Assembly: GCA_035578175.1 (NCBI GenBank)
Contig: JAQMRL010000006.1
Location: 55,469,001 to 55,533,000 of the forward strand
Length of the DNA stretch: 64,000 nucleotides
DNA from: Catonia carolina
Taxonomy: Eukaryota > Arthropoda > Insecta > Hemiptera > Achilidae
Direction: 5' to 3'
Below the pieces are notes generated by a model, which made no database searches, was not told where the DNA came from, and saw only the letters and a list, made by a program, of their open reading frames with translations. The position numbers were made by a program, and so were the translations under genes. Positions 20,241 to 33,755 of this stretch are shown piece by piece. Each line of letters starts with the position of its first letter. Within the stretch, counting starts at the first letter, position 1.

Positions 20241-22480
20241 AATTAAAGGTTTCTCACCACTTAATGTCGCCATCCAGTGACAGGTAGTTGAATAGATCTC
20301 AAATACAGAACACCATTTTAATATGGGGTAATTATTCTCTGGGTCAGTGTAATGTAGAATGATTTTAAAATAAAGAAGAAAGATTTTACGCAAAACCTCA
20401 CTGTATGCACACAACTATTTTGAATTAAATTGCTTATAGTTCCCAGATTTTACATTTTGAAGTGAAATACCTATATACAGAATCTAAATGTCCACATCTT
20501 AACTCAAAAAACAGAAGAGATAACAAAAATTCCATTCAAAATAACTTCCTGCTTTAAAAATAAAATGTCCAAGTGAATGTCAAAGAAAACTGTGTACCAT
20601 TGAGTCTTATAAAGTGACACACTTATTGAAAACACTTACTTTAAGTAAGTAAGTAAACATGTAAATTGGTAAGGTAATTTGTATTAGGTAAGAAATCGAG
20701 TTAAAAAATTGATAATGTTCAGGCTACATGAAATATTCTGTACTCTGAGAGCCTCCTGTACACCATTCATAAAAGAACAAAAATAAAAGGTAATTTACCA
20801 CCTCAAGCATCAATTTAAAAGCATCAATTTAATACTAAAAATGTAAGGTACAATTACATTCAAATTTTGAGAAATAAATTTATTATTACATAGATTAGAT
20901 TACTATGGGGCTCAGTAAGCATTCCAACATTGAAATATTGCAAAGGTTCTAATTGAAATTACTGAAGACAATTACAGAATCACCTTGGTACAAAACGAAG
21001 AACAACATATTATACAGAGATCTACGGATTCTGACAGTTTAACAAAAATCAACACATAACAGTACAAAATACCAAAGAAGACTTGAATCACCTTGCCATA
21101 TCACTGTTAGACAATTCAAATTAAAAGACACTCGCCAGCTGAAATGAAGACATCCATGAAGTTCCTACATTGGGGGGGTTTTCTTCAATCATGATAAAAA
21201 AGAAAACTCATCTACGCATTTTTCTGCTTAAAAATAGATAATAGATTTTGTTGTAAGAGGGAATTTAAGCTAAGTGGAGGTATGAGGTAAAGGGAGGGGA
21301 CCCTGAGAAGGAGAAAAAAATTGAAAAGTTGAACCCATGTAAAATGAGAAAACTAAAAGAAATTATCAGATATTACAGTAAAAACTCCAAACCTTTTTGA
21401 TAACTTAACTCCACTGGAGTTTACTTAATTTATGCTACTTCCTTCACTTAAATACTTTTTGTGTGAATTATCAATTTAATAAGTTACAAAGAAAAACAAC
21501 AGAGCTCAAACTACATTAATGAAATCCTTTACATACTAATAATCTTTTAGACAAAACAAAATTAATTAATATTTCCAACCCTAAATGTAATTGAAAATTG
21601 CATTGTTCGAAAATAACAAAATTATAATGATAAATATTTTATAAAAATATTTAATATTTACTTACTGGTCAATGTTGTGATACAGAATCAATACTAAAAA
21701 AAATTGTTATATTCTTGAGCATATTGGTTTGAGTCCAGTTTATATGCATATTTTTCACTATTATTAATTGGCACTTAAACAATTGAAATATTAAATTCTT
21801 GAAGATATTTGCTTAAAAATAAACCCTTCTTGAAAATATTAATACATGAAAGTTTCCTGAATAGAAATTTCTGTATAATCCAAGAATTATTACTGAAAAT
21901 AATTATAAAATATAATCTTAACAAATCAAAAATGTGATAATCAACAATTTTTCCAATATAAACTTTTTTTATACAGATCTGAATTTTCTAAAAATTCTAA
22001 AAGTATCATAAATTAATTATTCTTTGAGAGTTTAATATTTAAAATAACATTACTTCAGAATACTTTTAATAGAATGCATGACAAACTAGTCCACAAAACA
22101 ATATGACAGAATTATTAAACACAACAATTATTGTCAACCTTTTTACTTCACCAAAGAAATAAGTATATGCCAAATCACATTAAAAAAAACTGTTAAGTAG
22201 TGGGCCTATTAAATAACAGAAAATATTCCAGAATATTTTACTTCAGTACATACAATATTTCACAAAATTCTAATATCAAAGCACCATTGTAACAGGCAGT
22301 GAACCTCCTTTGGTAAAACAAATTTGTTATAGAATTATGGGTCAAAACTTTTAGACGGGTTTTAAATTTTTACAATCAATGGAAGTGATATTATTGAATG
22401 AGTCATCCTGAGATAATGGGCCACATGAATAAAATGGAACAAATATTCCTGAACATGACTACAAAGTAGAAGTGAAGAGC
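20241..22480. other. no gene seen in 2.2 kb of AT-rich DNA
   Basis: Only short frames, AT-rich words and a TAAGTAAGTAAG run near 20641. No transposon signature is recognised. Confidence 0.45.
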
Positions 22481-22489
22481 ACTTATTGT

Positions 22490-23300
22490 TGAATGTTAAT
22501 TTTAGTACTTGATATTTATTGTATATTTGCGAGAGAAGCTCTTATTTACTCTTATAAAAATATAAATTACTTTACTTCAAAAGCCCCCACCATTATAATA
22601 CAACCAACAAAGATCTCTTACTTTTGCATAAGGCCTCAAAAACTTCATACCAAAGGCATTTCTATAGTTTGTTTTTTCTTAGTTAAATCCTAGCGTAAAC
22701 AAGCCACTGGGTGAGTGGAACGAATAGTGTTCAAAAAGTTTTGCTTACACTGCCCGCTCGTACCTTTCATGCCGTTTTCTACGATTATGGAATTTCTATT
22801 TCTGCCTTTGAATTTAAAACCCCATAGCTAGAATTATTTTATGAAGCGTGGACCAACTAAAGTTGGGTAAATCATGATCATTAGTGACAACCGACAAAAT
22901 CTTATTTAAAGTAAGTAACTCGTTTCTAAAGAAAAATTGATGAATAATAAGACTTAAAGCAGTTTTGTTGAAATCATCAAATTTGTCTAAAGCAGGTGTT
23001 TTGCGTTTTCGTTTTTAAACTGAGGTTTTAAAACACCACTGTGTTGCATGCAATTCGTTTCGTAGTCTATGAAAACTTGAACACAATACACCGATAAATT
23101 CAGTAGTAAGTGATTCTGTCTCTTTAATTTCTAGGCTAGGATATTTATTAGTAAGCTTATTGAAAACATTAATTACGACTGTCTTTTCCCCGCTTTGTAA
23201 ATATTTCCCTTTTTATTATGTTTATAATGTTACCGAAAGAAGAAGGAGGTTCGTCCACCATCATACATGTTAAACATGCCTACTGTTAAACATGGGAAAT
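22490..23300 (-). mobile_element. DNA transposon remnant, N-terminal part of an IS630-like transposase
   Basis: On the minus strand from about 23240 downward the shifted frames give FNKLTNKYPSLEIKETESL, KTPALDKFDDFNKTALSLII, RNELLTLNKILSVVTNDHDL and NFSWSTLHKIILAMGF. This is the helix-turn-helix and linker region common to a large insect transposase family with a DDE_3 catalytic domain. It has stops and shifts, and the catalytic Asp residues are not present. Confidence 0.6.
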
Positions 23301-23532
23301 CATGGTTGGGTAGATTAATTTTCCCACCATGAGTTAATATAAGTAATTTTATATTTTTAAAGTTAAAATTAAGGAAATTAATATTGTATTATGAATAATC
23401 TTAAAATATCTGAATGTTTTTCTTTACTGTTTTTATTTCATACAAAATCAGTGATATTAGATTTGATTTTTTATATTAACTTTTATGAATATAGTACAGG
23501 TATAAGACTTACATCAATAAATAAGTTTTATT
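23301..23532. other. no feature seen
   Basis: AT-rich spacer. Confidence 0.4.
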
Positions 23533-23690
23533 CAGGGAGTTTCTGTAGTGTAGTGGTAGCACGCTAGCCTACAACGTGGAGGTCCCGGGTTCGATTCTCA
23601 GCTACGGTCTACTAATTTTCACAAGTTAAAACCCACCATAGTCGCTAATAAACGAGCTGTTGATGTGACTTTTAAATAAACTAAACAAAG
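23533..23690 (+). mobile_element. tRNA-derived SINE, same family as 6918
   Basis: GTGTAGTGGTAGCACGCTAG (A box) and GGTCCCGGGTTCGATTC (B box) are followed by the shared body ACCATAGTCGCTAATAAACG and the AACAAAGAAAAAG tail. Confidence 0.78.
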
Positions 23691-24470
23691 AAAAAGTTAT
23701 ATTCGACGAAAAATCATCAGAGGACTAATGTTACATGGGTTTTATTTATTTTAACGTTTTAGGCAACTGGCCGACCCAAAATCTCTACAAGCAGAAATAA
23801 AAATTCGAGTTTTCACAATAAAAATATATCTGAAGGACAATTCATCACACCTCAAAACGTACAAGAACATATTATTAACCCTCTTGCGCTGAGATATCAT
23901 ACACCCTAATAGCTTTATAAATACGACCGCTAAAAGCTCATAACTGCCCAGACCTTGAATATGTGGTTCCCAACGCTCAAGGGTTAACTCACTCAATCAC
24001 ACCATATGTTGCTGATATTAAAATTTTGTAAATAGCTTCAGGAAACCTTAAATTTCTTTGTTTAACTGAAAGGTTGAACAAACTATTATACTAACACATT
24101 ACTTGTGATTTATAAAAATTTTCCTTCTACAATTGTATTAGAGCTAAGGTATCGAATATAAGTTAACTAACAATTAATAAGCTTCAATTTTTTTGAATGA
24201 TTTGCTTTAAAAGAGAAGCAGAAGCATTTAATCCACTTTATTCTTTTGGCCCATTGTATAATTTTGAAATATTGGTAAAGGAACAATCGCTCCTTCCCCC
24301 CCCAAGAACATAGGGGAAATTGTTATTTATTAATTTAAAAAAATAATAAACAAGATTCAAATTCACTTACACAACCAAAATTTCAAAAATTGAAGTAACA
24401 ATATCTCTCAAAATTTCATGATCTGAATTAGACTCGATTTTCATAGACTCAAATAGATTTCATAGACTCA
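23691..24470. other. no gene seen
   Basis: AT-rich. Contains a short direct repeat CATAGACTCAAAT near 24443 and 24461. Confidence 0.4.
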
Positions 24471-24522
24471 AATTTTCAGTAAAAGAATTTCAAGGTAGCT
24501 TGAAATTCTTTTACTGAAAATT
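24471..24522. repeat. perfect 24-bp inverted repeat with 4-base loop
   Basis: The left arm (24471-24494) begins AATTTTCAGTAAAAGAATTT and the right arm (24499-24522) is its exact reverse complement, around the loop GTAG. No TE ends are visible around it. It could be a recent palindromic mutation or a small fold-back. Confidence 0.85.
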
Positions 24523-24886
24523 CTAAAAATTTAAATTATTGAAGAAATATATAATAAATGGGTAAACAATAGTGGTCTTAAGATAATAAATTTTACAAAA
24601 AATCAGAAATACCTAATAAATAAAGGAACTAACCTCAATGAAAATACAATAGATTACAATATAGGCCTATATTATAAAAATAAAAGGGTTAATATGAAAC
24701 AATCCTAAAAAAACCATTAAAAAATACCTAGGGTGCTAGGGGAAAAGAGTATTGGTCAAAAAAAATTCATAATTTTTCAACGGAACAAAAATACGTTTAT
24801 TTTATAATTCTTGTTTTTTAAAAATGGTTGCACATTTTAAACAACAATAATTATCGACTTCATCTGGTTTTCACACAAAAATTTAT

Positions 24887-25268
24887 GTTGTTTACGACAT
24901 CCGCTGAAAGGCTAGTTTGAACCTCTAGAGGCTTTACTAAGTAAAACTAGGAGTGAGGTGGTTTACCATTGCCTTCCTCACTCAGAAATATTCTTATCAG
25001 CATGCCAGGCCCTCTAAAAAGCATCTACTTTCCATCCTGCGAATGACACCTTCACTTCATTCACCACAGGGTCTGGCTGTATAATGAAAATTCATTACTC
25101 TCAGAGAAAATAACTCTGATTAGTGTCTTTTATACCCTGAACTTTTCTGTTCATAAATACTTCAGTCATAAATTGGCTGACCATGTAATAAGAAACAACT
25201 ATTTTTTGTAGCCCTGGAACTAGCAGATCGAGTGCAAATAATTAACACTCCACCTGACTGTTATGGGT
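24887..25268 (-). mobile_element. R1 retroposon
   Basis: Full span on the minus strand from the CCCATAACAGTCAGGTGG head to the GTTGTTTACGACATCC tail, with small deletions. The R1 frame is broken. Confidence 0.75.
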
Positions 25269-25269
25269 A

Positions 25270-25736
25270 TACAAAAATCTATAGAGGCTCTATTAATTCA
25301 TTTTTTGATTTAGGGATTTTTAGAAAATGCAAAAAAACTTCAGACATTTCTGGAAGCTTTCTTTGCAGCCCACCTAGGCATTCTTTCATTGTAGGTTTTT
25401 ATTTTTTATTTTTCCATCTGGTTCATTCTGGTCACATTGTTTATATGGATTCCAGAAGGTTCCAATTTTTTATTGCATATCAGTACAGACTCCACAAAAT
25501 CTTACAAAACTCTATAGAGGCCCTATTAATTAATTTTTTAATTTAGGGATTTTTAGAAAATTCAAAAAAACTTCAGACATTTCTGGAAGCTTTCTTTCTT
25601 TGCAGCCTACCTTGGCATTCTTTCATTGTAGGCTTTTATTTTTTCTTTTTCCATCTGGTTCATTCAGGTCACATTGTTCACATGGATTCCAGAAGGTTCC
25701 AATTTTTTATTGCACATCACTACAGACTCCACAGAT
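25270..25736. repeat. tandem duplication of about 233 bp
   Basis: 25270-25499 and 25503-25736 are near-identical copies, offset by 233 bases. Both contain TATAGAGG, TTTAGGGATTTTTAGAAAAT, GACATTTCTGGAAGCTTTCT and TGGATTCCAGAAGGTTCC. They differ by point changes and a CTTT insertion. Non-coding. Confidence 0.85.
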
Positions 25737-27120
25737 TCGCACGACCTGTGTGCGCCTTGTGAAGTGATTGTGTGTTCTCTCCATCTGGGGTAGTTCTATT
25801 TAAGAGATAACTCATTACGTAAGCTAAAGTTACTTCAACATACCAAAGGTCATCCGATTTTAAAACTATGGATGCAAGCTGTAAAACTCTCTTCTTTAGT
25901 TCCATAGAGCAGATGTTTCACCTATCCGTATCATGGAAAGCGCACTTAAAAATCTGGATCTTACCTTGGCAAACGCTTTTACCAATTCTGATAGCTCCAA
26001 ACTTTTTTCGTAGCAGAAGAAAGAACCCCACATGAATATTATATTTACGAAAAAGAATTTAACTTTCCGAATACAGAATTATCTTGTATTGACCATTTTG
26101 TGACTCATTTCCTTTTTTCCTAGCACCCAAGATAAAAATTGTTAATTAAATCAATACAAACTGCCAATCTACTTTAAAATATTTTAAAAATTACAAAAAC
26201 CAATCGTGCAAAAACCAACAGAACTATTTTAAAAATACATCAATACAACTACAACAAAACTTTTATATTTATTATTTTAATTAAAGAAAAATCAAATCTC
26301 TAGAGCAGATAATTTAAAACGCAAAAAATTCTACAACTTAAAATTAAAAAAAAAAAACAGTTTACGAACGTACATAGAATTTAAGAAACATAAATCTTTC
26401 ACAATATCAAATAATATTATAGTATAATATTTATATAAATAAATAACAGATCTAAAATTAATAAATATACAATAAAATAAAATATATAATGTACAAATTA
26501 TATAATTCTATGATATATAATATAAATTTATATATTTGTTTATTATTATAATCTATATCACAAAAACTATTCATATTTTTTAAAATATATTTATTATTAT
26601 TATTATTATACAAATAATACAGTGGAATTTTGCTTAATGGACTACATAGCAAATTTATTGTTTGACTGTATTGTTGTGATACGTACTGTTTTTTTTTGTG
26701 ACTACATTACGAGAAACAAATAGCTTTGGCTTGCAAACAATAGTGAAAATTATTCTTTTATTCAACGGGAAGTGTTATAAATTCTAAAGAAACAAACAAA
26801 GAGATGTTATTTTGTACTATCTTTATCAATTACTCAAATGTATCTGTGCTTAAAAGATACTTCTTAAATGTTGAATGAAATTATAAAATTACATTATCTG
26901 TACTTCAGAATCATTCAATAAATAGTTTAGAACAAAATAAAGGTTATTTCTATCTATAAATTGAAAAAAGAAGCAAAGAATCTAGTTATATTTGATTTAA
27001 TGAATAAAGAAAATAATCACAGCACCATACATTATTTTATATACTGTATGTCCAGGCGAAGATAACTGCTTTGGTTTTTCGCCTTCAAAAAAAAATCTAT
27101 ATACTGTGAGATCAACTTGA
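25737..27120. other. no gene seen
   Basis: AT-rich, with a very AT-rich core near 26400-26620 that includes a TTATTATTATTATTA run at about 26590. Confidence 0.4.
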
Positions 27121-27129
27121 GTCTGAATG

Positions 27130-27625
27130 GGTATATATTATTTTATTATTCAAGATGTATTCAGAGAGAGAACAAAGCCAAATCAGAGCTGCAGAAAAGA
27201 AATTTCTTGAGGCAGAGAAGGGCTGTACTCTTGAGGACGCCAGCCGCATTGGCGTAGTTGGTAATGTGCTCGTCTCTCATCATGCTGTCTTGGGTTCAAA
27301 TCTCATTCAGGCATGGCATATTTTCATAGATTACAAAAAATCATTTCATCCTTCACCATCTGCATTAGCAGTAATTGTAGAACAGTTGGAAAAATAAAAA
27401 AAAATATATCTTGAGGACAAGATCAGAAGTGTCGCTATAACGGAAGAGTTGCAAATATTTAGCCTGGAGAAGAAGATCAATGAGTACAAAACCAACTGGA
27501 GTAGTCATCTGAAAGTATAAAGGGAATCCATTTGCCTAGATTGGTAATAAATTATAAGGCAAATGGTTGAAGGGGTGTTGGTCGTCCGAGGGGAAAGATT
27601 GTTTCTGGAACAGGCAGTACTGCCT
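27130..27625 (+). mobile_element. LINE ORF2 C-terminal remnant, split by a SINE
   Basis: SQIRAAEKKFLEAEKGCTLED (from 27178) continues after the SINE at 27419 with the KIRSVAITEELQIFSLEEK-type frame, and then a tail ending near GGCAGTACTGCCTAATCCGTG. It belongs to the same LINE family as 215-1660. Confidence 0.72.
27239..27408 (+). mobile_element. tRNA-derived SINE with 10-bp target-site duplication
   Basis: TCTTGAGGAC occurs at 27229-27238 and again at 27409-27418. The head GCATTGGCGTAGTTGGTAAT and TCTTGGGTTCAAATC is tRNA-like. The body TTCACCATCTGCATTAGCAG and an A-rich end are shared with 33560-33754. Confidence 0.88.
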
Positions 27626-28173
27626 AATCCGTGAAGTGAAGAAGAAAAAGATGACATCAATAATAATCATTTCACAAAGTTGGTATCAACAATATTATGG
27701 TATTAAGACATTCAATGCGGCCCGGTAGATGCAAGGTCATTCGCAGTGATAGAGGAATATTTCAATAGTAAACTGACTTGAGGGAGTAAATGCTTAAGTT
27801 CTCTTATGTGATTATAAGAATGTAGATAAAATAATATTATCAATATATGTATCCCAATAATCAATAATATATAAAAATATTTCATTTAAAACTAATAATT
27901 TAAAAATAACAAATAAAATAGCATGGAAAACTTCAAATTGAGTTGTAAATATATCAGTTTTTAAAATTTCATCAAAAAAAACCTGTGACATCTGTTCATG
28001 AACTGATCATAAACTGCCATAAAATGAACCTTTTTCTTGGACTGCCAAAAATAGAAATACTATTTACCCTGCCTTAAAAGACGAGATAATAAAACATATA
28101 ATCCGGCTGTATTTATGAGTCGGCCAGTCACCAGGTAGTGTTCGATAAATCGCACAAACGCGGGTGCTGTGCT
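27626..28173. other. no gene seen
   Basis: AT-rich spacer. Confidence 0.4.
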
Positions 28174-28818
28174 GCACTGAATGTGTTAATCTTGTCAGTT
28201 GTCAAATGTTCAGGATTTAGTAGTTTTAATTTGGTAAAGTGCAATATTTAATCCAGAAAAGGTTTCCCAAAGTGTGAGCTTATTTTTATTCCTGAGACTT
28301 TTAAAAAAAACATTTGTATAAATGCGGCTGCCGCACTGAATGTGTTAATCTTGTCTGTTAAGTCAGTTGTCAAATATTCAGGATTTATTAGTTATGATTT
28401 TGCAAATTGTGTTATTAAATCCAAAAAAGATTTCCCAAAGTGTGAGCTTATTTATATTCCCAAGACTTTCAAAAAAACATTCGTATGAGAGTGGCTGCCG
28501 CACTGAATGTGTAATCTTGTCTGTTATGTCAGTTGTCAAATGTTCAGGATTTAGTAGTTTTGATTTGTTAAAGTGTGTTATTAAATTCAAAAGGTTTCCA
28601 AAAGTGCGAGCTGTCTCGGGAATGTACATTCCCGAGACTTTAAAAAAAACATTTGTATGAGTGCAGTTGCCGCACTGAATGTATCTTGTCTGTTATGCCA
28701 GTTGTCAAATATTCAGGATTTAGTAGTTTTTGTGATTTTGCAAAGTGCGTTATTAAATCCAGAAAAGATTTCTCAAAGTGTGAGCTTATTTACATTCCTG
28801 AGACTTCCAAAAAGTAAT
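28174..28818. repeat. four-copy tandem array, unit about 160-172 bp
   Basis: Units start at GCACTGAATGT: 28174, 28333, 28500 and 28672. Each holds GTTGTCAAATRTTCAGGATT, TTCCCAAAGTGTGAGCTT or a close variant, and a CCTGAGACTT-type end. Copies differ by substitutions and small indels. The fourth ends near 28818. Confidence 0.88.
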
Positions 28819-30455
28819 ATTAACACAAATTGGTTAACTTGATTCATTAAATGTTACACTTGAGCATTCGTTATTAAGTTCAGTACTAAGTTGATCTCCC
28901 AGGACAAAGTGTAAGTTTTGTATGTCTGTATATCTAACAACCTAAAAAAATTCTTAATTAATTTTAATATGGTCTTTACCAACTTATTCTGTGTACATTT
29001 AGGAAGGTTTTAGACATAAACTGATTTAAGTAACTTTAAAATTTCATGAGAACAGAGCTTTAAATTGAGTGACTGACTTAAAATTAAGAAGAAACTCCAA
29101 ATTTTATTTTACTGTTATAAGCACAGACAACCTATGTGGAGCTGAAAAAATCTCATTCAATAATTTAAAAAAAAATTAAACTATGTAAACTAATATTATT
29201 TCTGTAGCAGATAAGCCAAAATAACTAGTATTAAGTTACTTTTAAAAATTGACTAACGTTTGTACACTTTACGAGATAGAGGCTTTTAAATGTTTCAAGA
29301 ATGAGTATACATAAAACAAACTGATATTTTAAACAATAAATACTGGCACAGCAGACATTTATAAGAACTAAAATATCTACGATCCAATGATATTCAGCTT
29401 AATATTATTTTAGTATAAAATTTTTTTTGGCATCTTATTTACTTCAATTCTACAGTACATATTAACTCTATAGCTTACCATAATATTAAAACTATAAACT
29501 ATTCATTGCAAGCAAAACATTTTGTTAATTCCTCAAATAAAGAAAATAATATTAATTTGGGATATTTACAGAAACTAATACAAAAATTTTAATCAATTTG
29601 TTTACATTAAACATGCAATCTATAAATATATCAAAGAAGTCTTATCGTTTCTGAAATAATTTTATATTTCCTATATATTGTTACAATCAAACTACAGGAA
29701 TTTTACATGCCTCTTTTGAGTTTAAACATGTTTTAATGATTGATTCATTATAAAATTTTAAAACTTGTTACTCTAATTTAACTTTTGTTTTAACTGCATA
29801 ATTTTTAACGTACAGTCAAATTTACTACACCAAAAATGTCCAGCAATCAAAAATTTCACTGCAAATGATATATTTATTCACTAAACAAAATATTTATAAT
29901 AATATTCTAAAATATTAAAAGCGATTATTGTATAATTGTTTACGTTTTGTCTTTATAAATGGCTGACTTGATATAACTTAGTGTAATTATTTTATTAAAA
30001 ATGTTTTAAAAGTACATTTTATATTAATGTATATTAAAAATTAAAGAATTTATATAAATATATAAAACTGCTTACTAATTTATTAAAACTTTATAAATGT
30101 ATTATTTTAAAATAAAATTTAAATTGTTTAATAATTATGATGAAACCTAAAAGAAGGAAGCGTTATTTTCATTCTTCAGAACACAAAGGTTTTTTTATCA
30201 TCTAAAAAATTAACAAATAAAAACCAGAAAAACAGATTCATTAATATATTTTTTGTTTTTGGCTCCAGAATAAGGTTTAAAACAATATCGAACAAAAATA
30301 ACTTAATTTTTTCACGTGAGTATAAAAAGAGAGATTGATCGCATTTTTTTCTTAAAGTGTCATCAAGTTTCAGTGTTTGGAAAACATCATAGATAATAAC
30401 AGTTCTAAAAGTCTGAAGATTCTGTATAGAGCACAATTTAGAAATACAGCATATT
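28819..30455. other. no gene seen in 1.6 kb of AT-rich DNA
   Basis: Low-complexity AT-rich DNA. No credible frame or repeat end. Confidence 0.45.
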
Positions 30456-30459
30456 ACGG

Positions 30460-30840
30460 CTAACTCCAGACTTGAGAATTAAGCTGATAAGTCACAGTAA
30501 AAAAATATAAGTATTTAAGACACTTATCAGGTTGAGCCTCACCTATGGAGGTGAAATATGAACACTTGTAAAAGAGAAACAGGAAATAGTGATAAAATTT
30601 GAAGGGAAAATTTTGTTGTGTGTCATGGACCAGTTAAGGAGAATGTAAGTGAGAAATAGATGATATTGAAACATGAGGTTGTTGTAAAATCAAGTCTTAG
30701 CGAGTACAATGAATAGGTCACTGGAGCGAATGGATGAACAGCATATGCTTAAGAAAGTATTGAAGGCTCAGATTTATGGACCAGAAAAAGAGAATGATCT
30801 AGAATTTGAAGGCTTGGTAACAAAACTCAGTGATTCTCAA
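30460..30840 (+). mobile_element. LINE ORF2 remnant
   Basis: Broken frame LTYGGEI, KFEGKILL and LERMDEQHMLKKVLKAQIYG is a decayed version of the post-RT region ending in the (G)HVERM-type and KKVL motifs. Confidence 0.6.
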
Positions 30841-31064
30841 CCTTTTCATACCTAGGACCACTAGATATCTTACCAAATCAATGGCAGACCACATAAACTA
30901 AATGAATGAAAGCTTTTATAGGCCTACCATTGCCTACTAATGGGGTGAATATTATAGTTATGTTGGCCTACTTATATATTTATGAAATAATACAAGTATT
31001 ATAAGTAAAAAAAAATATTGTTGTCGCACTTCCTCCAAAATTAAGAAAAAAATAGTTACCGTAA

Positions 31065-31430
31065 TTTCTGAACGGGAACTTATTAGGAGGCATCGATTCA
31101 CATGACCCTGGAAATGTGGATTTGGAGAAGGATGGAAAGAGTTAGAAATGACAAGGTGCTTTGGAGAGTGGGGGAGAAGAGGGGCTACTGGAGATGCTGA
31201 CAACACAGACGGCAAAGTCACTAGTTGAGAAAGAAGTGTCAGATTGCAGATGTGCTGGAGGAACCAGTTGATGGAAGGAAGGCAAGAGGGTCAAAAGATA
31301 CAAGATGCTTGATGATGTGAAACAGGGAAGAAGGTACGAGGAGGTGAAGAGGTTGGTGCGAGATAGGGAGAGACAGAGGACTGAATATAGAGACCTGCTG
31401 TGAAGCAGAACACGAATGATGATGATGATG
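31065..31430 (+). mobile_element. LINE ORF2 3' end with trinucleotide tail
   Basis: The frame includes KRYKMLDDVKQGRRYEEVKR and LVRDRERQRTEYRDLL, then a stop near 31400 and a GATGATGATGATGAA tail. It is a different family from the 215-1660 LINE. Confidence 0.7.
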
Positions 31431-31724
31431 AATTCACATGGAGAAAATCCATCATTCCTTTGAAGGCATGGCATCAGTCTGAGCTGCATGTAGAACAGCA
31501 AATGGCCACCATAACAGCACGACTAATTTATTTTGTTATTTAGGTAAATAAGACAAATCCAAAAGTTTTTTATAATTATTATGCCAACCGGCCAATATTT
31601 TGCGGACTAAAGCATGAGAATTGCTGACATAACTGAAGATCTTTGAAGTATAGGGGTGTGAGTGTAAATGGAAATTGTTAGTAATAGAAGACATTACAGG
31701 GAATTACTATTAGAGCTAAAAAAT

Positions 31725-32560
31725 TAGTGTTAGAGGAAAAATTAATAATATTAGATATGCAGATGACAGGTGACGGTGATGGGTAACGTAGATAACTTAC
31801 AACATCTGCCGGAAAAAGTAAATAATGGATGTATAAAATATGGATTAAAAATAAATTTTAGAAAAATGGCATAGATGTTAATCACAAAATTTGCACAAAA
31901 GTTAGTTAAATCTAACACTGTTTCATACATCATGATACAAAGAATTACTACCTATAAATGTCTGGGTACATGGATAGAACAGACGGGAGAGCAAATGAAT
32001 GAAATAAGATCAAGGATAGAAATGACGAGATCGTCATTTGAGCCCCTAAAGAAATTGCAGCGTAATCGAGATGTTGGCATTGAGCTCAGAATGAGAATGT
32101 TGTGATGTTATGTCTTCCCCGTTCTGTTGTTCGGGATGGAGGCATGAACACTCAAAAAGATCCATTAAGAGAAGATACAGGCCTTTGAGATGTGGTGCTA
32201 CTGCAGGATGTGGCGCATTCCATGGACAGACAGAATAACAAATAAAGATGTGCTTGTTAAAATTGACAAAGTGAAGAAGAATAAACTTCAATATCTTGGA
32301 CATGTGATTAGAGATCCTAATTATTACATCGTACAATTAATCACGTAGGGGAAGATAAAGGGCAAGCGGAACTTTGGGCATTCTGGTTGAAGAACCTGAG
32401 GGACTCGTTTGGTTGCAGTAATATGGAACTGTTCCATGCAGCAGTGAATAAGGTCTGCATTTAATGATGATAATTTCTGACCTCCAATATAAGATGTACT
32501 TTAAGAAGAAGTGTTAAAACTAACGCTCACATCAGCCTGTAGCATTGGAGGAAGAAGAAG
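31725..32560 (+). mobile_element. LINE ORF2 remnant, RT motif to 3' end
   Basis: NIRYADD-type RT box near 31748, then TTYKCLGTWIEQTGEQMNE (31945), LRMRML (32085), RIPWTDRITNKDVLVKI (32216) and KNKLQYLGHVIRDP (32280). The final GGAGGAAGAAGAAGAATAAA resembles the (GAA)n end of the 46-48 kb LINE. There are multiple stops. It is probably the same clade as that element. Confidence 0.75.
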
Positions 32561-33530
32561 AATAAAAATTGAACTGTTCATTTAATTATCTTGTTTGCTA
32601 CTAAAATAAACAGCAAATGCAACAACTGTGATATCTAAATTGATAAATCTATTAAAACCAAACATAATTGGTCAATATGAAAAATGAAAAAAGTATGTTA
32701 AGACTTCACCAGATTAATCTGATAATTCAAGCAAACGTAAAATATTTAACAATGAGTATACGGTTGAACCAGACATACACAAGTTAAAATCAATCTTTAT
32801 TTTTTCTTGAAGCAAAAAAAAACTGATAAATATTATAGACCAGCCTGTTTTAAATAGAGAGCAAGATTTATACTAAATGCAAAATTTGGCTGGCGTGAAC
32901 TAACCTTTAATATGTTTAATGTTTAATATTAATCTCAGAATTAATAAATTTTTATTTCAAAAGTTACATAACTTTTTTAATATTTATATTATTTACGAAA
33001 AACTCAGTACATATATTCTTTAATTTTTAATTTAAAATTAATTATTGATTGTTTGAACACTAAGGCAACACTAAAATTATATAACATATTTAAAAGTTAA
33101 ATTAAAAAAAGTATACCAGTTAACGATTCACCTATTAACTATTTTATTATAGGCTAAAATTTTATTTACAGTATAGTTACGATTCATGATCATATTCGAC
33201 GATCCAAAAATATTTTGTTCCGTGTTTATTAAGAATATAAATTTTTTATTTAAAAAAAAATTGACAATTCTTAATTATTTTACTTTAGGAACAATCGTTG
33301 TATAGGATGGCTATGTTATAATGAAAGTATGTCACTAATGAAGAAAAATGTTTTAAATTTAATTTAGTACACTTTTAAACTTGTTTAGAAAAACAAATTA
33401 TCATCTATTTCTAATACTTTCATTAATAAAGAAGTCTTTAAAATGCATCCTGTAACTTGTAATCTTCGACCACACTATTGGTTTTAAGCAACCTGTATTT
33501 TTCTAAATAATTCTTCCAAGTCTCTTATTC
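32561..33530. other. no gene seen
   Basis: AT-rich spacer. Confidence 0.4.
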
Positions 33531-33531
33531 A

Positions 33532-33720
33532 TATACCGGTTGTTCCACGAAGAGGTTGCAGCCGGCCGCATTGGCGCAGTTGGTAACGTGCTCGCCTCTC
33601 ATCATGCGGTCTTGGGTTCGAATCCCATTCAGGCATGGCATTTTTTCATATGTTACAAAATATCATTTCATCCTTCACCGTCTGCATTAGCAGTAATTGC
33701 AGAACAGTCGGACGTTAAAC

Positions 33721-33755
<35 letters not shown>

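Noticed and set aside
28174..28818. CRISPR-like array
   Set aside because: The repeat units are contiguous, 160-172 bp long and without spacers, in a eukaryotic context.
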